DNA of 64,000 bases from assembly GCF_000025325.1 (NCBI RefSeq), contig NC_013745.1, positions 1-64,000 of the forward strand, in the 5' to 3' direction. Source of the stretch: Haloterrigena turkmenica DSM 5511 (lineage in GTDB: Archaea > Halobacteriota > Halobacteria > Halobacteriales > Natrialbaceae). Shown piece by piece: positions 17,854 through 27,091 of this stretch. A model generated the notes under the pieces. That model saw only the letters and a list, made by a program, of their open reading frames with translations, did not search any database and was not told where the DNA came from. A program made the position numbers and the translations under genes. The first letter of the stretch is position 1, and each line of letters starts with the position of its first letter.

Positions 17854-18615
17854 ATGCGGGGCATTCGCAGCCGACCGTATAAATCATCCGAGTACTCGTC
17901 GTTCGATCCGGACTGAACCACCCTCTCGTTTCGGCCGCGATCGACCCGCCGATACACTAGCTATCCCCGGCGTGTGCCGGCCGGCGTTTCCGCCTTCGGG
18001 AACCGTCCGCGCAGTCCGGACGAGCGCATCTCCCGCTGGCTCGCTCGCTCGAGTCCGTTGGTCGTCGTTTCGGCCGGCCGTACGTTCCCTCTGTATGTGT
18101 ATTGGTACCATTCCTCCTGTTCTCGCCTCGGGAACGGATGGGCGCACATTCGACGCGTCCGACCGCAACTGACCGGGCGAACGATCGCCTCGATCGGGTC
18201 TCGAGCGGCTCGTTCCGCCGATATCGGGCCCATAGCCGGTATTGTTCCGCTCACTCGCGGAAATCGCTCGGAGCCGAGATTTCCCTACTGCGAACCCGTC
18301 GTAATCGGCGCTTCTGAGCCGTATTCGCACAGTATTCACTGAGAACGGAGAGTCCGCTCCGGTGACTCGGATACCGGTAATCGTTCACATAGTTACGTTT
18401 TACAGTCGTACCTTTGTATTGAAGGTTTACAACCATACGACTGTATGGTTCGGGAACGGGGAACAGACCGGTCACGATAGCCGGCGAGTCGGTGCCTGTG
18501 CCGTCAATAGTATCGACCCGCAACCGAACGCTGGGAGTGACCGATTCGAGCGTCCGCGTTCGCCGCCGCTCGTCGAATGACAACTTTTAATAACTATATT
18601 CGAGTCGTAATTTCC
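17854..18615. other. Long intergenic region upstream of the pectinesterase
   Basis: About 760 bases with no supportable gene. Several overlapping open frames exist but lack motifs, acidic composition and promoters. It contains the inverted-repeat element at 18401-18450 and, near its right end, the TATA-like cttttaataac of the pectinesterase. Confidence 0.5.
18401..18450. promoter_or_regulatory. Inverted repeat cluster, candidate operator
   Basis: AACCATAC-GACT-GTATGGTT at 18431-18450 is a perfect 8+4+8 palindrome. Its inner TACGACTGTA (18436-18445) is the exact reverse complement of TACAGTCGTA at 18401-18410, so one decamer occurs twice in opposite orientation. The cluster lies about 165-215 bases before the proposed pectinesterase start. 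A transcription-factor site is the simplest reading; an RNA hairpin is the alternative. Confidence 0.45.
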
Positions 18616-19752
18616 GTGATTGATGATAACAGTCGAGCTTGCGGGTGGTCAGTATCGCGTAGACAGCTGGTCTCCCTTGCGGGGACCGGCGCGCTCGGGT
18701 CGATCGCCGGCTGTACCGGCGGCGGATCGGATCCCGACTCAAACGAGTCGTCGGACGACAACGAGACGGATACCGAGGACGACGAGAAGAGCGTCGAAGA
18801 ACTCATCGCGGAGTACCGCTGTCCCGAGACGGGCGACGACTACGATATCGTCGTCGCACAGGACGGCAGCGGCGACTACGAGTCGGTTCAGGCCGCCATC
18901 GACGCGATCGAACCGGGAACGTTCGAGGGAACGCGAGTGTACATCAAGGAGGGCCGGTACGAGGAGAAACTGGAGCTCCCCTCCAACCGAACCGACGTGA
19001 CGTTCGTCGGCGAGAGCGCCGAGAACACGGTGCTCACGTACGACGACCACGCCGACAAGACCAACGAGCACGGCGAGGAACTCGGCACGTCCCAGTCGGC
19101 GAGCTTCTTCGTCTACGGACCGGACTTCACCGCGAAGAACATCACCTTCGAGAACGCCGCTCCCGACGTCGCACAGGCCGTTGCGATTCGCATCAAGGCC
19201 GACCGAGCCGTCTTCGAGAACTGCCGGTTCATCGGCAATCAGGACACGCTCTACACCTACGGGCGCGACACGCGCCAGTACTTCACGGACTGCTACATCG
19301 AGGGCGACGTGGACTTCATCTTCGGACTCGCGACGGCGTTCTTCGAAGACTGCGAGATCTTCTGCAAGGACGAAGGGTACATTGCGGCGCCCGCACAGCC
19401 CGAAGAGCAAGAGTTCGGATACGTGTTCAAGAACTGCGACGTGACCGGAGACGCGCCGACCGACTCCGTCTATCTCGGCCGGCCCTGGGAGCCGTACGGA
19501 CAGACGGTCTACCTCGAGTGCGACCTCGGCGATCACATCCGTCCGGTCGGCTGGGAGCCGTGGGACGAACCGGATCACGGCGACAAGACTGAGACGGCCT
19601 ACTTCGCCGAATACGACAACACCGGGCCGGGGTACACGCCGGAACGGCGTGCGGACTGGAGCCACCAACTCGATGCGGAGGAAGCCGCGGCGTACACGCT
19701 CGAGAACGTCTTCGACGGCTGGAACCCGCGGCGGTGTCTGGAGGGGAGCTAA
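18616..19752 (+). CDS. Pectinesterase, Tat lipoprotein
   Basis: A 378-residue carbohydrate esterase family 8-type pectin methylesterase that would remove methyl groups from homogalacturonan outside the cell. A Tat motif (SRRQLV) is at residues 14-19 and a lipobox with Cys33 (SIAGC), followed by an acidic linker rich in Asp, Ser and Glu. Catalytic residues are visible: Asp210 in GNQDTLY, Asp233 in VDFIFG and Arg289 in YLGRPW. The right-handed beta-helix start [20 protein letters not shown] is typical. GTG 18616 is proposed instead of ATG 18577 because cttttaataac (about 18582-18594) lies 22-34 bases upstream of GTG, and the shorter form gives a normal Tat n-region. A ThuA gene follows after 50 bases. 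Confidence 0.92.
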   Translation: MIDDNSRACGWSVSRRQLVSLAGTGALGSIAGCTGGGSDPDSNESSDDNETDTEDDEKSVEELIAEYRCPETGDDYDIVVAQDGSGDYESVQAAIDAIEPGTFEGTRVYIKEGRYEEKLELPSNRTDVTFVGESAENTVLTYDDHADKTNEHGEELGTSQSASFFVYGPDFTAKNITFENAAPDVAQAVAIRIKADRAVFENCRFIGNQDTLYTYGRDTRQYFTDCYIEGDVDFIFGLATAFFEDCEIFCKDEGYIAAPAQPEEQEFGYVFKNCDVTGDAPTDSVYLGRPWEPYGQTVYLECDLGDHIRPVGWEPWDEPDHGDKTETAYFAEYDNTGPGYTPERRADWSHQLDAEEAAAYTLENVFDGWNPRRCLEGS

Positions 19753-19802
19753 CCGCTCTCGAGGACAGAGGACTTATCCCGAATCGCCTGAAAGAATCGC
19801 AC

Positions 19803-20525
19803 ATGGCACTACAGGTCACGGTCTGGAACGAGAACGTCCACGAACTCGAGGAACCCGAGGTCGCCGAACGGTATCCCGACGGCATTCACGGGGCCATCGC
19901 GGACGCGGTGGACGGCGACGACCGCACCGTCCGGACGGCCACGCTGCAGGAACCGGAACACGGCCTGACCGAGGAGGTCCTCACGAACACCGACGTTCTG
20001 CTCTGGTGGTCACACTGCGCCAACGACGAAGTGTCCGACGAGGTCGCCGACCGCGTCGTCGACCGCGTCCACGAGGGGATGGGCTTCATCCCGGTCCACT
20101 CCGGGAAGAACTCCAAGCCGTTCAAACGGCTGATGGGGACGACCTGTAACATCAAGTACCGCCACGGCGGCGAGACCGAACGGATCTGGGCCGCCGATCC
20201 CGGCCATCCGATCGTCGACGGCCTCGAGGAGTCGTTCGAGGTCCCCTCGACGGAGATGTACGGCGAACCCTTCGACATCCCGGAACCCGACCGGACCGTC
20301 TTCATCTCGTGGTTCGAGGGCGGCGAGGTGTTCCGCTCGGGCGTCTGTTATCGCCGCGGCCGCGGGCGGATCTTCGCGTTCCGGCCCGGCCACGAGGAGT
20401 ACCCGATCTTCTTCCAGGACGAGATTCGGACGGTGCTCGACAACGCCGTCGCCTGGGCGGCGCCGACGGAGGGGGCCGACGCCGTCTGGGGCGAGGTCGA
20501 ACCGAAGGAACCGCTGGACGACTAG
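19803..20525 (+). CDS. ThuA-domain protein
   Basis: A 240-residue ThuA-like protein with a flavodoxin- or class I amidotransferase-like fold. Recognisable segments are [45 protein letters not shown] and [16 protein letters not shown] (the C-terminal H-E region). ThuA was named from trehalose utilisation in rhizobia, but the biochemical role is unclear; many members sit in sugar-degradation clusters next to Gfo/Idh enzymes. ATG 19803 is chosen because the family fold starts at LQVTVWNEN; a weak TATA-like gacttatccc lies upstream. It probably follows the pectinesterase with its own promoter. Confidence 0.85.
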   Translation: MALQVTVWNENVHELEEPEVAERYPDGIHGAIADAVDGDDRTVRTATLQEPEHGLTEEVLTNTDVLLWWSHCANDEVSDEVADRVVDRVHEGMGFIPVHSGKNSKPFKRLMGTTCNIKYRHGGETERIWAADPGHPIVDGLEESFEVPSTEMYGEPFDIPEPDRTVFISWFEGGEVFRSGVCYRRGRGRIFAFRPGHEEYPIFFQDEIRTVLDNAVAWAAPTEGADAVWGEVEPKEPLDD

Positions 20526-20788
20526 CGCCACCGCTTGAGAGCGGTATCGGCCGCCGGATCGTTATCGATTTTCCGTCGACGCTCCGTCGAGCCGTGGAAC
20601 TGCTAGGCGTGGAAGTATGGCCATTCGAGGCCGATTCGATGGGACTCGATCGCTTGCGGTCAGTCCGTCGATGGAACCGCTGTAGCGCTCGGACCGACGT
20701 TCGATACCCTCACCAGTGGTTATATTTTTTACCATCTTCTCGGGGAAAATTATTTGTACGTGATTGTCATTTGTTGTAATGCGGTAGC

Positions 20789-22489
20789 ATGAAACAGACA
20801 CGACGAACCTACCTGAAAGGAACGGCGGCATCGGCACTGATCGGAATCGGCGCGCTTAGCGGCCTCTCCGGGTCGGCGGCGGCGGAATCGAACTTCGACC
20901 TCGAGGCCGGCTTCGCGGACACGTCGTGGCTCGACGACGACGTCGACGTCCACACGATCACCGAACCGACGCGGAGCGCGGTCGAATCGGCGTTCAGCGC
21001 CAGCGGAGCGCGCGTGGTCGTCTTCGAGACGAGCGGAACTATCGACCTCGGTGGAAACGATCTGGCGATCACCGAAGACTACTGCTGGGTGGCCGGCCAG
21101 ACCGCGCCGTCGCCCGGTATCACGTTCATCAACGGACAGGTCCGGATCAGCGCGAACAACTGCGTCGTCCAGCACATCCGCTCGCGAATCGGCCCCGGTT
21201 CCGACGGCTCGATCCAGAGCAACGACGCGTTCAACACCGCCGACGGTACCCAGAACAACGTCGTCGATCACGTCAGCGCCTCGTGGGGCACCGATGAGTG
21301 CCTCTCCGTCGGCTACGACACGCAGGATACGACGGTAACCAACTGTCTCATTTACGAGGGGCTGTACGACCCCTACGGCAACGAGGCGGACCACAACTAC
21401 GGGAGCCTGATCGGCGACGGCGCCTCGAACGTCACCCTCGCGGGCAACGTCTGGGGGAAGGTCCGCGGTCGCGCGCCGCGACTCAAGAGCGACACCGAGA
21501 CCGTCGTCGTCAACAACCTCCTGTACTTCTTCGACGAGTCGGCCAACGCCGACGACTCTGCGGTCACGAGCTTCGTCGGTAACGCGGCGATCTGTGCGGA
21601 CGACGATGACGCCATTCTCGAGGGCAGTCCGACCGCGTACCACGCCGACAACATTGCGTACGATCCGCCGATGGTCGACGAGCAGCCGATCGCCGAACCG
21701 GAGTCGACGAGTTCGCCGCCGCTGTGGCCGAGCGGCCTCAGCGAGATGCCGTCGGGTGACGTCGAGAGCCACAACCTCACCAACGCCGGGGCGCGGCCGG
21801 CCGATCGAACGCAAAACGACGCGCGAATCGTCCAGGAGATCGCCGACCGCGCCGGGCTCGACTACCTCGACTCGCCGTACGACTACTGGGTCGGCCACCA
21901 CGACGAGGTCGGCGGCTATCCGGAGCTCCCCGTGAACACCCACTCGCTCGAGGTCCCCGACAGCGGTATCCGCGACTGGCTCGCCGGCTGGGCCCAGGCC
22001 GTCGAGGAGGGCAGTTCGCCGCCCGACGGCGGTAGCGGCGACGACGGGAGCAGCGGTCCGATCCCGACGGGCACCTACGAGATCGCCAACGTCAACAGCG
22101 GGCAGCTGCTCGAGGTGGCCGACGCGTCCACCGCGGACGGCGCCAACGTCCAGCAGTGGTCCGCGACCGATCACGCCACGCAGCAGTGGTACGTCGAGGA
22201 TACCGGGAACGGCGAGTACGTCCTCCAGAACGCGAACAGCGGGCTGTTGCTCGAGGTCGCCGACGGCTCCACCGAGGACGGCGCGAACGTCCAGCAGCAC
22301 GCGGACACGGGTTGCGACTGCCAGCGGTGGTCCATCAACGACGTGGGCAACGGAGAGTACATCCTCGAGGCGGTCCACAGCGGAAAGGTAGCCGACGTCG
22401 AGGGAGCGTCGACCAGCGACGGGGCGAACGTACTCCAGTGGCCCGACACCGGCGGCGCGAACCAGCGCTGGACGTTCGACTCGGTGTAG
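20789..22489 (+). CDS. Pectate lyase (PL1-like) with ricin-type lectin domain, Tat-exported
   Basis: A 566-residue secreted polysaccharide lyase. A Tat signal is present: TRRTYLKG at residues 4-11, a hydrophobic stretch and an AAA-type cleavage site near residue 32. Residues about 35-400 form a beta-helix lyase domain with QHIRSRIGPGSDGS and VVDHVSASWGTDECLSVGYD, a pattern seen in PL1 pectate lyases. A Gly/Ser/Asp-rich linker (about 410-425) leads to a C-terminal beta-trefoil (about 427-566) with three QxW-type repeats (QQWYVED, QRWSIND, QRWTFDS), a CBM13/ricin-like carbohydrate-binding domain. It would cleave de-esterified pectin by beta-elimination. A TATA-like aaaattatttg at about 20747-20757 supports ATG 20789. 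Confidence 0.9.
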   Translation: MKQTRRTYLKGTAASALIGIGALSGLSGSAAAESNFDLEAGFADTSWLDDDVDVHTITEPTRSAVESAFSASGARVVVFETSGTIDLGGNDLAITEDYCWVAGQTAPSPGITFINGQVRISANNCVVQHIRSRIGPGSDGSIQSNDAFNTADGTQNNVVDHVSASWGTDECLSVGYDTQDTTVTNCLIYEGLYDPYGNEADHNYGSLIGDGASNVTLAGNVWGKVRGRAPRLKSDTETVVVNNLLYFFDESANADDSAVTSFVGNAAICADDDDAILEGSPTAYHADNIAYDPPMVDEQPIAEPESTSSPPLWPSGLSEMPSGDVESHNLTNAGARPADRTQNDARIVQEIADRAGLDYLDSPYDYWVGHHDEVGGYPELPVNTHSLEVPDSGIRDWLAGWAQAVEEGSSPPDGGSGDDGSSGPIPTGTYEIANVNSGQLLEVADASTADGANVQQWSATDHATQQWYVEDTGNGEYVLQNANSGLLLEVADGSTEDGANVQQHADTGCDCQRWSINDVGNGEYILEAVHSGKVADVEGASTSDGANVLQWPDTGGANQRWTFDSV

Positions 22490-22540
22490 CGAACAGGTAC
22501 TGACGACCGATTCGACGAACCGTCCCACTCGACCCGGGGC

Positions 22541-23716
22541 TCACCGCTCGCCGACGCTGCCGTCGGCGCGGTGGCCCGGCGAGCGGTCGAAGCCGAGGTC
22601 CGTTCCCGCGAGTTCGCGGACGCGATTCTCGTCGATCTCGATTCCGAGCCCCGGTCCGTCAGGCAGGTCCAGATAGCCGTCGGCCGGTTCGAAGATCTCG
22701 TCGTTTTCGACGTACCGCATCGCGTCTTCGTCGTCGACGACCACTTGCTCCTGTACCAGCGCGTTCGGCGCGGCCGCGTCGACGTGTAGCGAGGCCGCCA
22801 GCGCCAGCGGGCCGATGGGGCAGTGGGGCGCGATCGAGGCGTCGTACGTCTCGGCCATGTCGGCGATTTTCTTCGTCTCAGTGATCCCCCCGGCGCTCGA
22901 GACGTCCGGCTGGACGACGTCGACCGCGTCGGCCTCGAGGATCGGCCGGAACTCGCTCCGAGAGTAGAGGCGCTCGCCCGTCGCGATCGGAATCGTCGTC
23001 CCCTCGGCGATCCGGGGCAGCGCGTGGTCGTGCTCGGGGGTAACCGGCTCCTCGACGAACATCGGCTGGAACTCCTCGAGCGCCGTCGCCAGTCGGCGGG
23101 CCATCGCCTTCGAGGCGCGGCCGTGGAAATCCAGCGCGACGTCGACCTCGGGGCCGACGGCGTCGCGGACCGCGCCGACGATTTCGCGCGCTTCTTCGAC
23201 GGCTGCCGGCGCATCGATGATCTCGAGTCCGCCCGTCGGAACCAGCTTCACGGCGGTGTAGCCCGCTTCGACGTGCTCGCGCGCCTCGTCGGCGGCCGCG
23301 GCCGCCGGATCCGCCACGTCGTCGGCGCCGTGAGCCCTGACGTGCTGGTAGAGTCGGACGCGGTCGCGTGCAGGACCGCCGAGCAGTTCGTAGACCGGCA
23401 TCCCGGCCGCCTTCCCCTTCAGGTCCCACAGCGCCTCGTCGATGCCGGCGATGGCGCTCATGTGGACCGGTCCGCCGCGGTAGAAGCTGCTGCGGTACAT
23501 CGCCTGCCAGAGGTACTCGATGCGACTCGGGTCCTCGCCGAGGACGTACTGGTGCATCAGCTGATCGACCGCGCTCCGGGTCGCCGGTTCGCTGTCGCCC
23601 GCGAAGTGCCACTTGGTGTAGACCTCGCCCCAGCCGACGCGCCCGTCGCTCGTCTCGAGTCTGAGGAACTGCCAGCGCGGCGGCACCGCGTAGAGCTCGT
23701 AGTCTGTAACGTGCAT
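22541..23716 (-). CDS. Galactonate dehydratase-like enolase-superfamily enzyme
   Basis: A 391-residue mandelate racemase family protein closest in pattern to D-galactonate dehydratase (DgoD): Asp and His in VALDFHGRASKAMA, Glu in MFVEEPVTPEHD, Glu in IATGERLYSRSEF, and His in SIAPHCPIGPLALAA. The N-terminal domain has RLETSDGRVGWGEVYTKWH, and MYRSSFYRGGPVHMSAI is typical. It would convert an aldonate to a 2-keto-3-deoxy acid. Galactonate from galactan side chains, gluconate or L-rhamnonate are all possible in pectin use. It is convergent with the pectate lyase gene (51-base gap). Confidence 0.85.
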   Translation of the reverse strand: MHVTDYELYAVPPRWQFLRLETSDGRVGWGEVYTKWHFAGDSEPATRSAVDQLMHQYVLGEDPSRIEYLWQAMYRSSFYRGGPVHMSAIAGIDEALWDLKGKAAGMPVYELLGGPARDRVRLYQHVRAHGADDVADPAAAAADEAREHVEAGYTAVKLVPTGGLEIIDAPAAVEEAREIVGAVRDAVGPEVDVALDFHGRASKAMARRLATALEEFQPMFVEEPVTPEHDHALPRIAEGTTIPIATGERLYSRSEFRPILEADAVDVVQPDVSSAGGITETKKIADMAETYDASIAPHCPIGPLALAASLHVDAAAPNALVQEQVVVDDEDAMRYVENDEIFEPADGYLDLPDGPGLGIEIDENRVRELAGTDLGFDRSPGHRADGSVGER

Positions 23717-23820
23717 CCGGTGTGGGATGCGACCGGTTCGCTCTTGAACGTTCCGACGACTCGAAGGTACGAGACATCGACCCGGCCCGACTGTCGGGCC
23801 GGCACTCCGGCTGTAGATCG

Positions 23821-24480
23821 CTAGTCGCCGGCCGAGCTATCGGCCGCCCAGCGCACGCCGTTTCGCAGGAGCGCTCGCGTTCCGTCGGCGGTGATCGCCG
23901 GCCGGTCGTGCCCGAGCGAACAGTAGAACACGCGTCCGTCTCCGTACTCCTTCACCCACGAGACCGGCATGTCCTCGATTTCGGGATGGTCCATCCTCGC
24001 GAGCACCGTGAGGTCGTCGTCGCACTCGAGGACGTACGGCTCGTCCCAGACGCGGAAGTCCTCGAGATCGGCCGAGACGGGGTGGTGGCTGTAGACGACG
24101 TTCACGTCGAACGCCCCCTGGGACGGATGAGTGATGAAGTGGCCACCGATCAGCTCCCGAAGTTCGGGTGCGGGCTCGTCCCGGTTCTCCCCGTCGACGG
24201 TCGTCAGATCCGACGCGGAGTGAACGCCCGCGTAGCCGTTGCCCGCGTCCACGAACGACAGGAGGCCCTCGCGCTGCTCGTCGGTGAGCGTGCTGTCGGT
24301 CGTGTAATCGACGAGGACGTCGTAGCCGTCGAGATCGGTCAATGCGTCCCGGTCGGTCGTCAGCTCGGCCTCGATGCCGGCCGGGGCGAGCGCGTCCTCG
24401 AGCAGCGGCCCCATCCGTTCGAATCGGTGAAACGGGAACCGGTTTCCGCCCACGATCAGCGCCCGTTTATCGGTTTTCAT
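23821..24480 (-). CDS. ThuA-domain protein
   Basis: A 219-residue ThuA-like protein, shorter than and distinct from the one at 19803. Key segments are KRALIVGGNRFPFHRFERMG, YDVLVDYTTDSTLT, GNGYAGVHSASDLT, GGHFITHPSQGAF and the C-terminal GDGRVFYCSLGHDRPA, the H-containing end of the fold. ATG 24480 is supported by a TATA-like gaaataagtg (minus strand, 24505-24514) 25-34 bases upstream. It diverges from a Gfo/Idh gene, a pairing common for ThuA genes in bacterial sugar clusters. Confidence 0.86.
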   Translation of the reverse strand: MKTDKRALIVGGNRFPFHRFERMGPLLEDALAPAGIEAELTTDRDALTDLDGYDVLVDYTTDSTLTDEQREGLLSFVDAGNGYAGVHSASDLTTVDGENRDEPAPELRELIGGHFITHPSQGAFDVNVVYSHHPVSADLEDFRVWDEPYVLECDDDLTVLARMDHPEIEDMPVSWVKEYGDGRVFYCSLGHDRPAITADGTRALLRNGVRWAADSSAGD

Positions 24481-24651
24481 ACCTGCGGAGAACAGTTGAG
24501 AGCACTTATTTCTACTTCCTCGAGCGGGGATCGAATTCGAATCCGAATCGGGACGGCCTTCCTCGATCACCGAGCGTGCCCGTTCTTCGACCTCGGTGCG
24601 CTACGGGTCTCGACCGAAGTCCTTTTCTTTCGTTTCGTCGGGACGAACCGT

Positions 24652-25752
24652 ATGGATTCAGTTCGAACAGGCGTGCTCGGCTGCGGCACGATCAGCGACG
24701 CGTACTTTGAGGCAGACGACCGCTTCGAGGCGTTCGACATCGTCGCCTGCGCCGATCTCGACGCGGAGCGAGCGCGGGAAACGGCCGACGAGTATGGCCT
24801 GCGAGCGTGCGATCCCGATGAGCTACTCACCGCCGCCGACGTCGAACTGATCGTCAATCTGACGCCGCCGTCGGTTCACCGCGAGACGTGTCGCGACGTC
24901 TTACGGGCGGGCAAGCACGTCTACGTCGAGAAGCCACTGGCCGCTAGCTTCGGAGACGCTGAGACGATTCTCGATACGGCAGCGACGGAGGGGGTACTGG
25001 TCGGATCGGCCCCGGACACCGTGTTGGGCGCGGGGTTACAGACCGCTCGCTCTGTCATCGACGACGGGCGAATCGGCCGACCGGTGGGCGCGACGGCCGT
25101 CTGGACGTCGGGCGGACACGAGAGCTGGCATCCGTCGCCCGACCTCTACTACCAGCGTGGCGGCGGTCCGCTCTTCGACATGGGTCCGTACTACGTGACC
25201 GCGCTCGTCTCCCTGCTCGGCCCCGCCAGTCGAGTTACCGGATCGACCGCCCGTACGTTCGAACGGCGGACGATTGCGAGCGATCCCCGCCGCGGAGAGA
25301 CCATCGACGTCGAGGTCCCCACCCACGAGTCCGGAGTCATCGATTTCGCCAACGGGGCGGTCGCGAACGTCCTGACGAGCTTCGACGCGCCCGGCCGATC
25401 GACGTTCGGCTCCCCCGCGTTCGAGATCTACGGGACCGAGGGGACCCTCCAGCTCCCGGACCCGAACCGATTCGAGGGACCCGTTCGGATTCGCTCGGGG
25501 GACGGGACGACGACGGACGTCGAGCCGACCCACGAGTACACCGACGGCCGGGGGGCTGGCGTCGCGGATCTCGCGGCCGCCGTCCGCGGCGACTGGAGCC
25601 ACCGGACGAGCGGCGCCCTCGCCGAGCACGTCCTCGAGATCCTCGGCGGGATACGCGACGCCTCGGACGACGGCGCCCACGTCTCCCTCGAGACGAGCGT
25701 CGAGCATCCCGACCCGCTGCCGCCGACGTTCCCCGAGTCGATCGGAGACTGA
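24652..25752 (+). CDS. Gfo/Idh/MocA family oxidoreductase
   Basis: A 366-residue dehydrogenase. The Rossmann motif is VLGCGTISDAYFEADD, the EKP motif is in KHVYVEKPLAASFGDA, and the C-terminal domain contains GGGPLFDMGPYYVTALVSLLGP. It is the third family member in the left half of the window. The open frame extends far upstream, but ATG 24652 matches the start of the Rossmann fold. The substrate is unknown; partnership with the divergent ThuA protein is an inference from position. Confidence 0.88.
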   Translation: MDSVRTGVLGCGTISDAYFEADDRFEAFDIVACADLDAERARETADEYGLRACDPDELLTAADVELIVNLTPPSVHRETCRDVLRAGKHVYVEKPLAASFGDAETILDTAATEGVLVGSAPDTVLGAGLQTARSVIDDGRIGRPVGATAVWTSGGHESWHPSPDLYYQRGGGPLFDMGPYYVTALVSLLGPASRVTGSTARTFERRTIASDPRRGETIDVEVPTHESGVIDFANGAVANVLTSFDAPGRSTFGSPAFEIYGTEGTLQLPDPNRFEGPVRIRSGDGTTTDVEPTHEYTDGRGAGVADLAAAVRGDWSHRTSGALAEHVLEILGGIRDASDDGAHVSLETSVEHPDPLPPTFPESIGD

Positions 25753-25896
25753 CCGATCGGCGCCGCCGCGACGACCGACTCGAGACGGGACCGGTTGTCT
25801 CAAATCGAACACCGTTTTCGAAAACTGGACGACCGCGCGGAAATTGAGCAACAGAAAATGTATATAGTAGCTGACCGCATTCTAGTATCGTAACGT

Positions 25897-26883
25897 ATGA
25901 AATTCGGTATTTTCCCCGTCGAAGGCGGACGGTCGTGGGACGGTGTCGTCGAACAATGCCAACTCGCAGAGCAGGTTGGGTTCGAGTCCTGTTGGGTAAA
26001 CGACCACCAGGCGACCGAGGGCGATAACTACTGGCCGTCGCCGCTGACCCGTCTGACCAGCATCGGGACCGGAACGGAGGAGCTCGAGCTCGTCACGTCG
26101 GTACTGATCCTGCCGCTGTACCACCCGCTGCACGTGGCTCAGCGCGCGGCGATGCTCGACAACATCTCCAACGGTCGACTCACGCTCGGCGTCGGGCTCG
26201 GCTACGTCGAAGAGGAGTTCGAGGCGTTCGACGTTCCGATGGACGAGCGCGCAGGGCGCATGATCGAGGGGCTGCGCTTCCTCGACAAGTTCCTCTCCTC
26301 GGACGAACCGATCTCGTTCGAGTGTCCGTTCTTCGAGGTCGAGGACTGGCAGCCGCTCCCGTCGACGGTCCAGGAGCCGCGGCCTGATCTCTGGGTCGGC
26401 GGCTGGGGCGACAAGCAGATCGCCCGCTCTGTCAAGTTCAGCGACGCCTGGGTTCCCGGCGTCGTCGCGGACCTGGGCATCGTCGAGGACCGCAAGGAGC
26501 AACAGCGCAAGCACATCGAGGACAGCGACCAGAACTGGGACGACGTCGAACACCCGCTGATGCGCGAGGCGGTCATCGCCGAGACCGAGGAGGAGGTCAT
26601 GGAGCGCAAGGAGTACGTCCACCGGACCTACCTCGACGAGTACGGCGGCGAGTTCTCGCACCCGCTGATGACGGCCGACTCCGTCGAGGACTTCGAGGAA
26701 CTGGCCGACGACCGCTTCATCTACGGCACGCCCGAGCAGATCGTCGAGCAGATCGAGTCGATCCGGGAGCGCTTCCCGCTTGACCACCTCACGCTCCGGT
26801 TCCACCACTCCGGGATGCCCAAGGACCTCGTCGAGGATCAGATCCGTCTGTTCGGCGAGGAGGTCATTCCCGAGTTTAACTAG
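25897..26883 (+). CDS. LLM-class flavin-dependent oxidoreductase
   Basis: A 328-residue protein of the bacterial luciferase-like TIM-barrel family, in archaea often coenzyme F420-dependent. It begins MKFGIFPVEGGRSWDGVVEQ and has RLTSIGTGTEELELVTSV, YHPLHVAQRAAMLDNISNGR, LGVGLGYVEEEFEAF and WVGGWGDKQIARSVKFSDAW, all typical of the class. TATATA at 25861-25866 lies 31-36 bases before ATG 25897, so the mRNA is probably leaderless. A sequence similar to half of the 47383-47400 palindrome lies at 25885-25895. The role in carbohydrate use is not known. Confidence 0.87.
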   Translation: MKFGIFPVEGGRSWDGVVEQCQLAEQVGFESCWVNDHQATEGDNYWPSPLTRLTSIGTGTEELELVTSVLILPLYHPLHVAQRAAMLDNISNGRLTLGVGLGYVEEEFEAFDVPMDERAGRMIEGLRFLDKFLSSDEPISFECPFFEVEDWQPLPSTVQEPRPDLWVGGWGDKQIARSVKFSDAWVPGVVADLGIVEDRKEQQRKHIEDSDQNWDDVEHPLMREAVIAETEEEVMERKEYVHRTYLDEYGGEFSHPLMTADSVEDFEELADDRFIYGTPEQIVEQIESIRERFPLDHLTLRFHHSGMPKDLVEDQIRLFGEEVIPEFN

Positions 26884-27091
26884 CCGATCGCGTTCGAACG
26901 GCTCTTCTCGAGACCTCTCTGGCCGTCGCCGTCCGCCGCGGCGGCGTCCGCACCGAATTCTTCGTCCCACGAGTCCCGCGAACGGCTGCCGGCTGCCCCG
27001 TTACGGCGTGATTCCCGCACTCGCCGTGGTTCACGGAGCGGGTCAGCCGGTACCAATGCTTATATATTTCAACCCGATTACCACTAGCTGA

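Noticed and set aside
17884-18339. Overlapping 120-150 codon frames in the gap before the pectinesterase
   Set aside because: Mutually overlapping on both strands, non-acidic, no motif.
20750-22528. 592-codon minus-strand frame
   Set aside because: Antisense of the pectate lyase; Arg/Val-rich shadow composition.
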